From Planctomycetales bacterium (GTDB lineage: Bacteria > Planctomycetota > Planctomycetia > Isosphaerales > Isosphaeraceae): a DNA stretch of 58,223 nucleotides. The notes below the pieces were generated by a model. It worked only from the letters and a program-made list of their open reading frames with translations, did not search any database and was not told the origin of the DNA. This document shows positions 9,801 through 19,800 of this stretch, in pieces. The position numbers and the translations under genes were made by a program. Positions within the stretch are counted from its first letter, which is position 1. Every line of letters begins with the position of its first letter. The DNA lies in the NCBI GenBank assembly GCA_027452145.1, contig DAIDHB010000274.1, forward strand, positions 1 to 58,223. The letters run 5' to 3'.

Positions 9801-12800
9801 GACTCGGTCGAGCTGGATCGCGGCACGGCGCTTTACGAGCTGACGGTGGTGACCGCACGCGACGGCGACTGCCTGCGGCTGGTGTGGGAGTGCAGCACCG
9901 ACCTGTTCCACGACGCGACGATCGAGCGGATGGCCGCCGGCTTCCGCGGCGTGCTGGCGGCCATCGTGGACGATCCGACGCGGAAGATCGGCGACCTGCC
10001 GCTGATCGACCCGGGCGAGCGGACTCGATTGCTGGAGTGGTGGTCGAGCGGCCCGGCGATCCCACCCGACCAGCCGGGCGTGGTGGAACGGTTCGAGCGC
10101 GAGGCTGCCGCCGCGCCGCGGGCACCGGCGCTCGTCGCGGATGAGGAAACCCTCTCCTACGGCGAGCTGAACCGTCGGGCCAACCTCATCGCTCGCGAGC
10201 TGATCGCGCGGGGCGCCGGCCCCGAGTCGGTCGTGGGGCTGTTCCTCGAAGGGTGGACGCTGCGGCTCGCCGCGGTGCTCGGCGTGCTGAAGGCGGGAGG
10301 CGCCTACGTCCCGCTCGACCCCGATCATCCCGGCGAGCGGCTCGTGGCGACGTTCGCGGACTCGGGTGCGCGGCTGCTGCTGGCCGACGCGCTGGCCGCC
10401 GATCGTGCCGCGTCGTTCGGCGCCGACTCGGTTGTCCTGGTGGATCGACTGATCGAGGAGCATCCCGGAATCGACCCCGGCGACCCCGAGCCTCGTGCCT
10501 CCGCCGACAATCTCGCGTATGTGGTGTTCACCTCAGGCACCACAGGCCGGCCGAAGGGCGTGATGGTGAGCCGTCGTGCCCTGGCGTCCCTGGCCACGGC
10601 CTGGGAGCGGCTGTACGACCTGAGGGGATCGACCCGCCGGCATCTCCAGGCGGCGCCGTTCGCGTTCGACGTGTTCGCGGGCGACTGGGTTCGCGCGCTG
10701 ACGACCGGAGGCGTCCTCGTGGCCTGCCCGCGCGAAGTCCGGCTCGACCCGGCTGCGCTCGCGCATCACCTTCGGCGGCACCGGATCGATTTCGTCGAGC
10801 TGGTGCCCGCACTGGCGGAGGCGCTGGCCGAGGAGCTCGAGCGATCGGGCGACACGGCCGGCCTGCCGATGCGGATCCTGGCTGTCGGCTCGGATTCCGT
10901 GCGGATGGGGCTACTCCGGCGGGTCGGCCGGCTGCTGGGCCGCGGGGCGCGCGTGGTGAACTCGTACGGGCTGACCGAGACGACCGTGGACAGCGCCTGC
11001 TACAACATGGCCGACGATCCAGGTGCCTCTCGACCCGACGAGGCGCCGGCGCCGATCGGGCACCCGATCGGCCGGGCGCGGGCGTATGTGCTCGACGGCC
11101 GGCACAATCCGGTGCCGCCGGGGGTGGAGGGTGAGCTGTTCATCGGCGGCGCGGGGGTCGGCCGCGGCTATGTGGGCGACCCGCGACAGACCGCCCTGCG
11201 GTTCGTCCCCGACCCGTTCGGCGAGCCCGGCGGGCGGATGTACGCCACGGGCGACCGCGCGCGCTGGACAGGCGACGGCCTGCTCGAGCTGCTCGGCCGC
11301 GTGGACGGCCAGGTCAAGATCGGCGGCGTCCGGATCGAGCCGGGCGAGGTCGAGGCCGCCCTGGCCCGGCACCCGGCCGTCGGGCAGGCGCTCGTGGTGC
11401 CCCGCGAGGACCCGCGAGGCGGGCGGCGGCTGGCCGCCTACCTCATCCCGGCCGGGTCGGGCGCGCTCGAGGCGGCCGAGCTGAGGCTCTGGCTGAGGGA
11501 CCGTCTCCCAGAGGCCATGATCCCGTCGTGGTTCGTCGCGATCCCGTCGGTGCCGCTCTCATCCAACGGCAAGGTCGACCGTGCGGCGCTGCCCGCTCCC
11601 GCCGAGTCGGCGGCCGTCGACGCCCTCGACCTCGCGGCGCCGCGCAGCGAGGCCGAGGCGGCCCTCGCGCGGATCGCCGCCGAGCTGCTGGGTCGCGAGC
11701 GCGTCGGCATCCATGAGAACTTCTTCGAGATCGGCGTCGACTCGATCCTGGGCATTCGCCTCGTCGCCCGGGCCCGCCAGGAAGGATTGATCCTCGAGCC
11801 GGCGCAGTTGTTCCGCACGCCGACGATCGCCGGGCTGGCGGCATCGCTGGCGGGGCAGAGGTCCGTCCCGGAGCGCGCGACCCTCGCCACGGTTCCGTTC
11901 TCGCTGCTGCCCGCCTGGCTCGATCGCCACGCGCTCGATCGCCACGCCGTTGAGGGCGGCGCGGTCGAGGACGCCTTCCCGCTCACGCCGGTCCAGCAGG
12001 GCATGCTCTTCCACACCCTGCTCGACCCCGAGGCCGGCCATTACGTCGAGCAATTTGTCTGCGGGCTCCGGGGCGAGCTGGACCTGGGCGCCTTGCGACA
12101 GGCGTGGCACCGGCTGATCGAGCGCCATCCGATGCTCCGCTGCTCGATCCACTGGACCGAGGACGGACATCCTTACCAGGTGATCCATCGCGGCGTGGCT
12201 CCGCTGGTCGAGTACCACGACTGGCGCGGGCTGGACGAGACAGCTCGCGGCGACCGACTGGCGCGATTCCTCACCGAGGATCGCCGCGCGGGGTTCGACC
12301 CGGCGATCCCGCCGCTCTCGCGGCTGACGCTGGTTCGCACGGGCGAGCAGGCTCACGAGCTTGTCTGGAGCTTCCACCACGCGGCCCTCGACGGCTGGTG
12401 CCTCTCGGTGTTGCTGCACGAGGCGCTCGACCTCCACGAGTCGCTCCGCCGCGGCGAGGAGCCGCGCGACGTGCCGCGACGCCCCTACCGCGATTATGTC
12501 GCCTGGCTGCTCCGGCGCGACCCGGCCGACGCCGGGGCGGAAGCCTACTGGCGGCGGACACTCGCGGGCTTCACCTCGCCCACGCCCCTCGGCCTGGATG
12601 GCACGGTCGAGCCCGGGCCGGCCGGCGCGTTCGCAACCTCGAACGCTCGCGAGATCGACCTCGGGCCCGAGCTGACCTCCGCGATCGGCGAGCTGTCGCG
12701 GACACGACGGCTGACGCTCGGCGCGATCCTGTATGGGGCCTGGGGCCTGCTCCTGGCCCGCCTGAGCGGGCGGCCGGACGTGGTCTTCGGCGTCACGGTG

Positions 12801-13421
12801 TCCGGCCGGCCGCCCGAGCTGTCGGGCGTCGAGGACATGGTGGGGCTCTTCATCAACACGTTGCCGCTGCGAGTTGCAGTCGACGAGTCGGCGCCGGCCG
12901 CCGTCTGGCTCGCCCGGCTCCAGGAGCGCCTGGTCGAGCTGCGGCAGTTCGAGTCCGTCGCGCTGGCGCAGGTCCAGCGCTGGAGCGACGTCCTGCCCGG
13001 CCTGCCCCTGTTCGAGAGCATCGTGACGGTCCAGAACTTGCCTTTCGTCGACGACCTGCGGGAGCGCGCCGACCGGCTGGGCGTGGAGCGGCCGCGCTAC
13101 GACGAGCGGACGCATTTCCCGCTCGCCCTGACCGCGCTGCCCGGTCCCTCCCTGCGGCTCCGGATCGACCACGACGCGCGGCGGTTCCCGCCCGACGCGA
13201 TCGCGCGGGCACTGGGGCAACTCCGGACGCTGCTGCGGGCTGTCGTCGAGGGACCCGACCGTCCGCTGGCCGACCTGCACCTGCTCGTTGTCCCCGAGGG
13301 TCACGACGCCGTCGAGGGCTGGGGCCGCCCGGACGGATCACCCGGCTGGGACCTCAGCGTGCGTGACATCAACCGGATGGGCGAGGACGAGCTCGACGTG
13401 CTCATCGACCGGCTGGGCTGA
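3873..13421 (+). CDS. Hybrid PKS-NRPS: FAAL-ACP-KS-AT(degenerate)-ACP-C-A-PCP-C
   Basis: The protein has 3182 residues. A fatty acyl-AMP ligase (about 15-590; TSGST loop near 185, [14 protein letters not shown]) loads ACP1 (Ser659 in GIGSL). The KS (722-1150) keeps Cys886, His1021 and His1061. A short AT remnant (about 1165-1460) has GVGSGA at 1339-1344 where GHSxGE is expected, so the nucleophile Ser is Gly1341 and the AT should be inactive. ACP2 has Ser1533. The first C domain has HHIIADF at 1728-1734. The A domain (about 2070-2590) has signature residues D-V-G-E-L-V-S-V-D, close to ornithine codes. The PCP has Ser2624, and the second C domain has HHAALDG at 2835-2841. There are no KR, DH, E or TE domains. 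The C-terminus (ELDVLIDRL) may dock with the next protein. It starts the lipopeptide chain. Confidence 0.95.
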   Translation: MEQRPEEKGDDADNLVALLLRRASEGHEAELFSYLPDGETTGAVVLSRGELDRRARSIAARLQARGLTGRTALLVFPPGLEFLAGFFGCVHAGVIAVPAYPPRPNRPMDRLAAIVEDARPAAVLTCSSLGREAGRWTARLGGLAGADLLFTDPGEEADGLGIDDLAARWVDPGVSADSLAFLQYTSGSTAAPRGVMITHGNLMANSAAIQSVFGSSPGERGVSWLPLFHDMGLIGGVIQTLYCGGAMTLLSPVSFLQRPLRWLEAIDRTGASISGAPNFAFELCIERTTPEQRAALDLSRWRVAFNGAEPIRAETLDRFAEAFAPAGFRREAFLPCYGLAEATLMVCGHRQAPGRGASILAVDAQALARGEAAGAMEPARCTRLAASGRVVEGHIVAVVDPVDDRPAAEGRVGEVWISGPSVAAGYWNRPEDTARVMEARRAGHEGQTFLRTGDLGFLRDGELYVTGRIKDLIVLRGRNVYPQDVEWAAGRCHPALRPDGTAAFAIEQGGQERLSIVAEAERRLAGASPEEIFAAIRGAVAEAVEAEVAAIRLLRPASLPRTSSGKVRRHACREAFLAGTLETVAQWTMADFDAEEAPGDEAAPRELSLASGRDDVPAAGSPRCLEIGAWLAARIAGPLGVRPEEVDVRAPLASFGIGSLRAVRLAAELEEWLGRSLPATLVYDHPTIETLAAFLADEPAAAMATGTPVAREPAEPLATPGREPIAIIGIGCRFPGADGPTAYWELLRSGADAIGEVPPGRWTEAELRGLDFSRRGGFVRDADHFDAGFFGITPREAVDIDPQQRMLLEVAWEAIEDAGQAPERLAGGAVGVFIGISTGDYALRNSMHRGGLAGHHIIGNAGCIAANRISHFFDFCGPSLAIDTACSSSLVAIHMACRSLRDGETEVAIAGGVNLLLDPRVFAALAQGRFLSPDGCCRAFDASANGYVRGEGAGLVVLKPLSRALADGDPIYAVIRGGAVNQDGRTIGLTAPNRAAQEAVLRAACRHAGIQPGQVDYVEAHGTGTPLGDPIELSALGAVLGESRRDDRPCLIGSAKTNIGHLEAAAGVGGLIKAALAIHHRTIPASLHYTRPNPHADLAGSPLQVATALQPWPATEGPARAGVSSFGFGGTNAHLILEEAPRARVAAELSPAGVDADAEDVVIPISARDPDALEKLCRSYRELLAGSEAIRLGDLAHSAGARRGHLDCRVALVAADRDEAQGALSAFLIGEPHVSVMEGRREPGLRPGPVFVLPDGPAVSRQAVRELIRREPEFRAAFARCDLALGRALGWSPLAELEAREGSPRLDSPEGRLGLGLAMQVALAALWRTWGIEPGAIVGVGSGAIAAESLSGRLGLDDAARIVTSRDSGANAADPERLAEEIARRASSGHDVFLLLGSGPGIRELIRASAGRSAESPRIIAATHPTDRGLESLRRAAGSLYAAGLDLDWSRVSPRGNHVRLPKYPWRRQRFWLEPPEPRRDSVVVADAPAPAPHLSGSDDLVADVRDRIAGFLGVEAGQVELDRSLLAMGLDSITAMELKQDLDRDYGTNLPFSALVEDATIRSLAARLGEGVGPRGSIVDDKLSGDELPAVERRPSHGQRMLWYAHQYARTGAAYHIGGAGSIELDVDLEAFRRALRRVVARHEALRSTFPTFDDASALRIVEMRDFEAREAEWLVVEDSSTIERGAIPARLAEHFRDGFNLQNGPLFRFHVLRSPGTRTFLLPVFHHIIADFHSTAVFLDELGRAYLEEQAGARTEWPPPASFADFVRRQEEFAAGPDGERSWSYWRDQLGGRLPVLDLPVDRPRKSARGEGGRTIHDRLDPAFTARVVALAEANGASLYATLLAALQVFLARHAGQDDVIVGTPSAGRTRAGDEGLVGYCVNMLPMRASLAGNPTFEEFLARAKRTVAGALEHQEFPFSLMIDRMREEIDPGRPPIIQVMYAHQRSQRLDDRGLTPFVLGIAGAKLDLHGFAVDSVELDRGTALYELTVVTARDGDCLRLVWECSTDLFHDATIERMAAGFRGVLAAIVDDPTRKIGDLPLIDPGERTRLLEWWSSGPAIPPDQPGVVERFEREAAAAPRAPALVADEETLSYGELNRRANLIARELIARGAGPESVVGLFLEGWTLRLAAVLGVLKAGGAYVPLDPDHPGERLVATFADSGARLLLADALAADRAASFGADSVVLVDRLIEEHPGIDPGDPEPRASADNLAYVVFTSGTTGRPKGVMVSRRALASLATAWERLYDLRGSTRRHLQAAPFAFDVFAGDWVRALTTGGVLVACPREVRLDPAALAHHLRRHRIDFVELVPALAEALAEELERSGDTAGLPMRILAVGSDSVRMGLLRRVGRLLGRGARVVNSYGLTETTVDSACYNMADDPGASRPDEAPAPIGHPIGRARAYVLDGRHNPVPPGVEGELFIGGAGVGRGYVGDPRQTALRFVPDPFGEPGGRMYATGDRARWTGDGLLELLGRVDGQVKIGGVRIEPGEVEAALARHPAVGQALVVPREDPRGGRRLAAYLIPAGSGALEAAELRLWLRDRLPEAMIPSWFVAIPSVPLSSNGKVDRAALPAPAESAAVDALDLAAPRSEAEAALARIAAELLGRERVGIHENFFEIGVDSILGIRLVARARQEGLILEPAQLFRTPTIAGLAASLAGQRSVPERATLATVPFSLLPAWLDRHALDRHAVEGGAVEDAFPLTPVQQGMLFHTLLDPEAGHYVEQFVCGLRGELDLGALRQAWHRLIERHPMLRCSIHWTEDGHPYQVIHRGVAPLVEYHDWRGLDETARGDRLARFLTEDRRAGFDPAIPPLSRLTLVRTGEQAHELVWSFHHAALDGWCLSVLLHEALDLHESLRRGEEPRDVPRRPYRDYVAWLLRRDPADAGAEAYWRRTLAGFTSPTPLGLDGTVEPGPAGAFATSNAREIDLGPELTSAIGELSRTRRLTLGAILYGAWGLLLARLSGRPDVVFGVTVSGRPPELSGVEDMVGLFINTLPLRVAVDESAPAAVWLARLQERLVELRQFESVALAQVQRWSDVLPGLPLFESIVTVQNLPFVDDLRERADRLGVERPRYDERTHFPLALTALPGPSLRLRIDHDARRFPPDAIARALGQLRTLLRAVVEGPDRPLADLHLLVVPEGHDAVEGWGRPDGSPGWDLSVRDINRMGEDELDVLIDRLG

Positions 13422-13481
13422 ACGAAACGGAACGGACGGGACACCCGAAGAGGCGGCATCGGACGGGAGGAGGAACGAGGG

Positions 13482-16400
13482 ATGAGCACGTTGAGGAAAC
13501 CGCGTGTTGAGCTGACGCTGGACGAGAAGCGAGCGCTCGTCGCACGGCTGCTGCGCGAGAAGGCCGCGGCGAGAGAATCGGGCCCGGGACTGGTCCATCG
13601 GTGGTTCGAAGCCCGAGCGGCGGATTCCCCCGACGTGACGGCTGTCGCCGACGGCCTGCGATCGCTCAGCTATCGCGAGCTCAACGACGGCGCCAATCGC
13701 CTGGCGCGGCACCTCCGCGCGCTGGGCGTGCGCCCCGATGTCCTCGTCGGCGTGTGCACGTCCCGGACGCCCGACATGCTCGTGGCGCTCCTCGGGATCC
13801 TCAAGGCGGGCGGGGCGTATGTCCCGCTCGACCCGGCCTATCCGGCCGATCGGCTCGCCTACATGCTCGAGGATTCCGGCGCCGCGGTCGTCGTCACCGA
13901 GGACGCCGTCGTGGGGACGATCCCCGCCGGCCAATCGCGGGTGGTCCGGCTCGACGCCGATCGCGAGGCGATCGGGCGTGAGGACCCGTCGAACCTCGAA
14001 GACGGCGCGGGGCCGCTGAACCTGGCCTATGTCATCTACACGTCGGGCTCGACCGGTCGGCCCAAGGGGGTCCAGGTCCCGCATCGGGCGCTGGCGAACC
14101 TGCTGGCGTCGATGCGCGGGCTGATCGGGTTCAAGGAAGATGACGCCCTGCTGGCGGTGACGACCCTGTCGTTCGACATCGCGGCGCTCGAGCTGTTCCT
14201 CCCGCTGGTCGCGGGCGGAAGGATCGAGCTGGTCGAGCGGGACGTCGCGGGCGACGGCAAGCGGTTGATGGAGCGGCTCGAGGCGCCGGGCGTGACGTTC
14301 CTCCAGGCGACCCCGGCCACCTGGCGGATGCTGCTGGAGGCGGGCTGGCCGGGCAAGCCGGGCCTGACGATGCTCTGCGGCGGCGAGGCGATGCCCCGCG
14401 CCCTGGCCGACCGGCTGCTCGACAAGGGCGATGCGCTGTGGAACCTCTACGGCCCGACCGAGACGACCGTCTGGTCGTCGGCGTGGCGGGCCGAACCGGG
14501 CGAGGGGCCGATCTCCATCGGCCGGCCGATCGCCGAGACGCGGTTCCACGTCCTCGACCGGCGGCTGCGCCCGGCGCCCGTGGGCGTCACCGGCGAGCTC
14601 TATATCGGCGGGCTCGGTCTGGCGCGCGGCTATCTCGGCCGCGCGGCTTTGACGGCCGAGCGGTTCATCCCCGACCCGCTGGGCCAGGAGCCCGGAGCGC
14701 GGCTCTATCGCACCGGCGACCTGGCCCGCTGGCGCCCCGACGGGACGCTCGAATGCCTGGGACGCGTCGACCACCAGGTCAAGATCCGCGGGTTCCGCGT
14801 CGAGCTGGGCGAGATCGAATCGGCGCTGTCCTCGCACCCGATCGTCCACGAGGCGGCCGTCGCGGCGCGGCCGGACACGACCGGCGAGCTGAGCCTCGCC
14901 GCCTACCTCGTCCCCCGAGCCGAGGCCGGAGGCTCGCCCTCGTCGGCCGACCTGAGGCAATGGCTGGCCGGCCGGCTCCCCGAGTACATGGTCCCGTCGG
15001 CCTTCGTCGTGCTGGAGGAGATGCCGCGCACCCCCAGCGGCAAGCTCGACCGCAACGCGCTGCCCGAGCCCGCAAAGGCCCGGCTGGCCGAGGGGGGCGA
15101 CTTCCTCCCGCCCCGCGGGCCGATCGAGGAGGCCCTGGCCGAGGTCTGGGCCGAATTGCTCGGCGGCGAGCGGATCGGCGCACACGACAACTTCTTCGAG
15201 CGGGGCGGCCACTCGCTGATGGCCATCCAGCTCCTGGCACGCGTCCGAGGCCTGTTCGACGTCGAAGCTCCCCTGAAAGACTTCATCGAGAAGCCCACGC
15301 TCTCGCGGCTGGCGCGCCTCGTCGAGGCGGGACTCGCCGACGGGGACACATCGCCGGCCCCGCCGATCGAGCGAGTCGACCGGGGCGGGCCGATCCCGGC
15401 GTCGTTCGCGCAGCAGCGGCTCTGGTTCCTCGACCAGCTCGAGCCGGGGAGCCCCGCCTATAACATCCCGACGGCCGTGCGGCTCGAGGGCGAGCTCGAC
15501 GTCGACGCGCTGCGCCTCGCGCTCGCCGAGATCGTGCGCCGCCACGAGATCCTCCGGACCCGGTTCCTCGACGAGGGGGGCGTGCCGAGGCAGGTCATCT
15601 CCGAGGCGATGGAACTGCCCCTAGAAGTCGAGGATCTCTCGGGCCTGCTCGCGCCCGAACGGCACGACCGCGCCCTGGCGCGGATACGCGAGGAGGCCGC
15701 GCGGCCCTTCGACCTGACGCGCGGGCCGCTCGTCCGCGCCGGCCTGATCCGCCTGGGCGAGCGCGAGCACGTCGTCCAGGTGACGATGCACCACATCGTC
15801 AGCGACGGCTGGTCGCTGGGCGTCCTGATCCGCGAGGTCTCGGCGCTCTACGAGTCGTTCCACCGCGGCGAGCCGTCGCCGCTGGCCGAGCCGGCGATCC
15901 AGTACGCCGACTATGCCGCCTGGCAGCGCGGCTGGCTGGCCGGCGAGGTGCTGCGCGAGCAGCTCGATTACTGGTCGGAGCAGCTCGCGGGCGTCGCACC
16001 GCTCGAGCTGCCGACCGATCGTCCCCGGCCGGCCGTGCCGAGCGGACGCGGCGGCGAGCGGACGGCGACCGTCCCTCGCGCCACGCTCGACGCACTGCGG
16101 GCGATCAGCCGCGAGGAGGGCGCCACGCTCTACATGACGCTGCTCGCGGCATTTCAGGTGCTCTTGCATCGCTACTCGGGGCAGGAGGACATCGCGGTGG
16201 GCTCGCCGATCGCCGGGCGCACCCGGCCCGAGCTCGAGAACCTGATCGGGTTCTTCGTGAACACGCTGGTCCTGCGCGGCGACCTCTCGGGCGATCCTGG
16301 TTTCCGCGACCTGCTCGGCCGGGTGCGGCGCGTGGCGCTCGGGGCCTATGCCCACCAGGAACTGCCCTTCGAAAAGCTCGTCACGGTGATGCATCCCGAC

Positions 16401-16844
16401 CGCGACTCGGGCCGCTCGCCGCTATTCCAGGTGATGTTCGCGCTCCAGAACGCCCCGCTCCCCTCGCTCCGATCGCCCGAGATGAACCTGACCCCCCTGG
16501 ACTCCCCGAGCGGGACGTCCAAATTCGAGCTGACCCTCTTCGCCAGCGAGGTCCCCAAGGGCCTCAAGCTGACGATGGAGTACAGCTCCGACCTGTTCGA
16601 GCCCGCCACGGTCGACCGCATGCTGGCCCACTACCGCATCCTGCTCGAGGGGATCGTCGCGAAGCCCGACCTGGCGGTCGGCGCCCTGCCGATGCTCACC
16701 GACGAGGAGCGGCGGAGCTTGCTCGACGGCTGGGGCGCGTCCGGGCTCGACGACCTGCCGGCGGGCTTCGACGCGGCGGACGACGCCGAGCTCGACGCCT
16801 TGCTGGACCAACTTTCCCCGAGCGAGCTCGCGAACGATGAGTAG
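13482..16844 (+). CDS. NRPS: A(Gly-like)-PCP-C
   Basis: The protein has 1120 residues, and its start follows a strong GGGAGGAGG ribosome-binding site. Residues 1-30 are a charged helical lead (TLDEKRALVARLLREKAA), possibly a docking element. The A domain spans about 35-540 and has the TSGSTGRPKG loop and FDIAALEL. Signature residues read by alignment to GrsA give D-I-L-Q-L-G-L-V-W, matching the known glycine code closely. The PCP phosphopantetheine site is Ser578 (GGHSL). The C domain spans about 620-1090 with HHIVSDG at 770-776 and should join Gly to Asn on the next protein. The upstream residue is joined by the C domain ending the previous protein. The C-terminus (AELDALLDQLSPSEL) repeats the acidic motif of its predecessor. 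The stop overlaps the next start by 8 bases. Confidence 0.95.
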   Translation: MSTLRKPRVELTLDEKRALVARLLREKAAARESGPGLVHRWFEARAADSPDVTAVADGLRSLSYRELNDGANRLARHLRALGVRPDVLVGVCTSRTPDMLVALLGILKAGGAYVPLDPAYPADRLAYMLEDSGAAVVVTEDAVVGTIPAGQSRVVRLDADREAIGREDPSNLEDGAGPLNLAYVIYTSGSTGRPKGVQVPHRALANLLASMRGLIGFKEDDALLAVTTLSFDIAALELFLPLVAGGRIELVERDVAGDGKRLMERLEAPGVTFLQATPATWRMLLEAGWPGKPGLTMLCGGEAMPRALADRLLDKGDALWNLYGPTETTVWSSAWRAEPGEGPISIGRPIAETRFHVLDRRLRPAPVGVTGELYIGGLGLARGYLGRAALTAERFIPDPLGQEPGARLYRTGDLARWRPDGTLECLGRVDHQVKIRGFRVELGEIESALSSHPIVHEAAVAARPDTTGELSLAAYLVPRAEAGGSPSSADLRQWLAGRLPEYMVPSAFVVLEEMPRTPSGKLDRNALPEPAKARLAEGGDFLPPRGPIEEALAEVWAELLGGERIGAHDNFFERGGHSLMAIQLLARVRGLFDVEAPLKDFIEKPTLSRLARLVEAGLADGDTSPAPPIERVDRGGPIPASFAQQRLWFLDQLEPGSPAYNIPTAVRLEGELDVDALRLALAEIVRRHEILRTRFLDEGGVPRQVISEAMELPLEVEDLSGLLAPERHDRALARIREEAARPFDLTRGPLVRAGLIRLGEREHVVQVTMHHIVSDGWSLGVLIREVSALYESFHRGEPSPLAEPAIQYADYAAWQRGWLAGEVLREQLDYWSEQLAGVAPLELPTDRPRPAVPSGRGGERTATVPRATLDALRAISREEGATLYMTLLAAFQVLLHRYSGQEDIAVGSPIAGRTRPELENLIGFFVNTLVLRGDLSGDPGFRDLLGRVRRVALGAYAHQELPFEKLVTVMHPDRDSGRSPLFQVMFALQNAPLPSLRSPEMNLTPLDSPSGTSKFELTLFASEVPKGLKLTMEYSSDLFEPATVDRMLAHYRILLEGIVAKPDLAVGALPMLTDEERRSLLDGWGASGLDDLPAGFDAADDAELDALLDQLSPSELANDE

Positions 16845-19800
16845 AACGACCCGGCCCGGACTGGGCCGACTGGCACCCGAGGTCCCGCCGTGGCGACCCC
16901 AGGAGACGACCCACCGGGCGCCGGCGAGGTTGCGCTGCGTCCACCGCTGGATCGAGGCCCAGGCCAAGCGTGCGCCCGAGTCCATCGCCGTCGCCGTCGC
17001 CGTCGCAGGCGGGGGCGAGGCGCTCACCTACTCGCGGCTCAACGCCCGGGCCAATCGCCTGGCGCGTCGCCTGCGAGCGATGGGCGTCGGGCCCGAGATC
17101 CTCGTCGGCCTCTACGCTTCGCGCTCGGCCGACATGCTGGCGGCACTCCTGGCGGTCCTGAAGGCTGGCGGGGCGTATGTCCCGCTCGACCCGGCCTATC
17201 CCGAGGAACGGATCGCCTACATGCTGGGCGACGCCGGCGTGGCGGTTCTCATGACCGAGGACAGGCTTCGCGACCGCGTGTCGGGATTTGACGGCCCGAT
17301 CCTGTCGCTCGACGGTGATCGCGAGTCGTACCGCTCGCTCCCCTCGACCGACCTCACCGGCGGGCCGGTCCTGGACAACCTCGCCTACGTGATCTACACG
17401 TCGGGCTCGACGGGCCGGCCCAAGGGCGCCATGATCCCCCATCGCGGGCTGGCCAATTACCTCGCGTGGTGCACGCGGGCCTATGCCGTGCACCAGGGCG
17501 AGGGGGCACCGGTCCATTCGTCGATCTCGTTTGACCTGACGGTCACGTCGCTGCTGGCCCCACTGGTCGCGGGCCGGCGGGTGGACCTGCTCGACGAGGA
17601 TCTCGGGATCGAACAGCTCACCGCGGCGCTGCGGTCGCGGCGGAACTACAGCCTGGTGAAGATCACGCCCGCGCACCTGCGCTCGCTCGGCGACCAGCTC
17701 GGCGCCGACGACCTGGCCGGGCGGACGCGGGCCTTTATCATCGGCGGCGAGCCGCTGACCGCCGAGCACGTCGCGGCCTGGCGGCGGCACGCGCCCGGCA
17801 CCGAGCTGGTCAACGAGTACGGGCCGACCGAGACCGTCGTCGGCTGCTGCGTCTATCGCGTCCCGCCCGAGGGCTCGATCGCCGGCTCGCTGCCGATCGG
17901 GCGGCCGATCGCGGGGCTGCGTCTTTATGTCCTGGATCGGCGGCTCCAGCCCGTGCCGGTCGGCGTCGCGGGCGAGCTCCACATCGGCGGGGCCGGCGTG
18001 GGCCGCGGCTACCTGAAGCGCCCCGGCCTGACGGCCGATCGCTTCCTGCCCGACCCCTTCGGCCGCGAGCCGGGAGCCCGGATGTACCGCACCGGTGACC
18101 TGGCCCGCTGGCGCCCCGACGGCAACCTCGAATACCTCGGCCGCGTGGACCGTCAGGTCAAGATCCGCGGCCATCGCGTCGAGCCCGACGAGGTCGAGGA
18201 CGCGCTCGTCCGCCACCCGTCCGTCCGCGAGGCCGCCGTCGAGCCGCGCGAGTACGGGCCCGACGACCGCCGGCTGTTCGCCTACGTCACCCCAACCCCC
18301 GATGGCCCGCGGCCCGAGCCGGCCGAGCTGCGACGGTTCCTCAAGGGCACGCTGCCCGAGCCGATGATCCCGTCGGCCTTCGTCGTCCTTGATGCGCTGC
18401 CCTTGACGCCCAACGGCAAGGTGGATCGTGCGGCGCTCCCCGCGCCGGCCCACGATCAGCGGTCGTTCGAGACTGTCTTCGTCGCGCCTCGCGGGCCGTT
18501 CGAGGAGCTCGTCGCGGAGGTCTGGTCCGCGGTGCTTGGCGTCAAGCGAGTGGGGGCCCTCGACAACTTCTTCGACCTTGGCGGCCACTCGCTGCTCGCC
18601 ACGCAGGTGATGTCGCGGATCCGCGACACCTTCGGGTTCGACGTGCCGCTCCGCGAGCTGTTCGCCAACCCGACGGTGGCGGCGCTGTCGACCCAGATCG
18701 CCGAACGCACGCGGACCGGCGGCGGCCGCGACGTGACCCCGCCCCGGCCGCCCGGTCACGACGGGCCGATCCCCGCCTCGCACGCCCAGCAATCACTCTG
18801 GTTCCTCGAGCAGCTCGCGCCGGGCGAGCCGACGTTCCACATCACCCTGTCGTCGCGGGTCCGCGGCCCGCTCGACCTCGAGATCCTCGAGCGGGCCTTC
18901 GCCGAGATTCTGCGGCGGCACGAGGTGCTCCGCACGACCTTCCGCACCGACGACGGCCGCCCCGTGCAGGTGATCGCCGAGGCGATGGACGTCCCCTTGA
19001 CGACAGTCGACCTCCGCGACCTCGCGCCGGGGGCGCGCGAAGCCGAGGCGCGGCGGCTCGCGCGAGGCCAGGCGCTGCGGCCGTTCGACCTGGAGCGCGG
19101 GCCGCTGGCCCGGGTGCTGGTCCTCATCCTGGGCGACGATGACCACGGGATCGTGCTGACCATGCACCACATCGTCGGCGACGGCTGGTCGCTCGACGTC
19201 GCCGCCCGCGAACTGGTCGCGCTCTACGATGCGTTCGGCCGCGGCGGGTCGTCGCCGCTTGAGCCCCTCCCGATCCAGTACGCCGATTACGCCGTCTGGC
19301 AGCGGACCCGGCTCGCAGGCGACGACGCGGCCCCTCTCCGCGACTACTGGACGCGGCAGCTCGCGGGCGTCGCCCCGCTCGAGCTGCCGACCGACAGGCC
19401 GCGGCCGCCGATTCGGACATCCCGCGGCACCTTCCACCCGCTGGCAATCCCCGCCGGCCTCGCCGGGTCGATCCACGCCCTCGGACGGCGTGCGGGGGCG
19501 ACGCCGTTCATGGTCCTCCTGGCCGCCTGGCAGGCCCTGCTGCACCGATACAGCGGCCAGCACGACATCGTCGTGGGCTCGCCAATCGCCAACCGAAATC
19601 GGTCCGAGCTCGAGGGATTGATCGGCTACTTCGTCAACATGCTGGCCCTGCGGGCCGACTTCTCCGACGATCCGAGCGGGCTGGAGCTCGTCGGTCGGGT
19701 GCGCGACGTCGCCCTGGCCGCCTACGAGCACCAGGATCTGCCGCTCGAGCTGGTGATCGACGCGATCAACCCGCCCCGCGACCCGAGCCGTACGCCGCTT

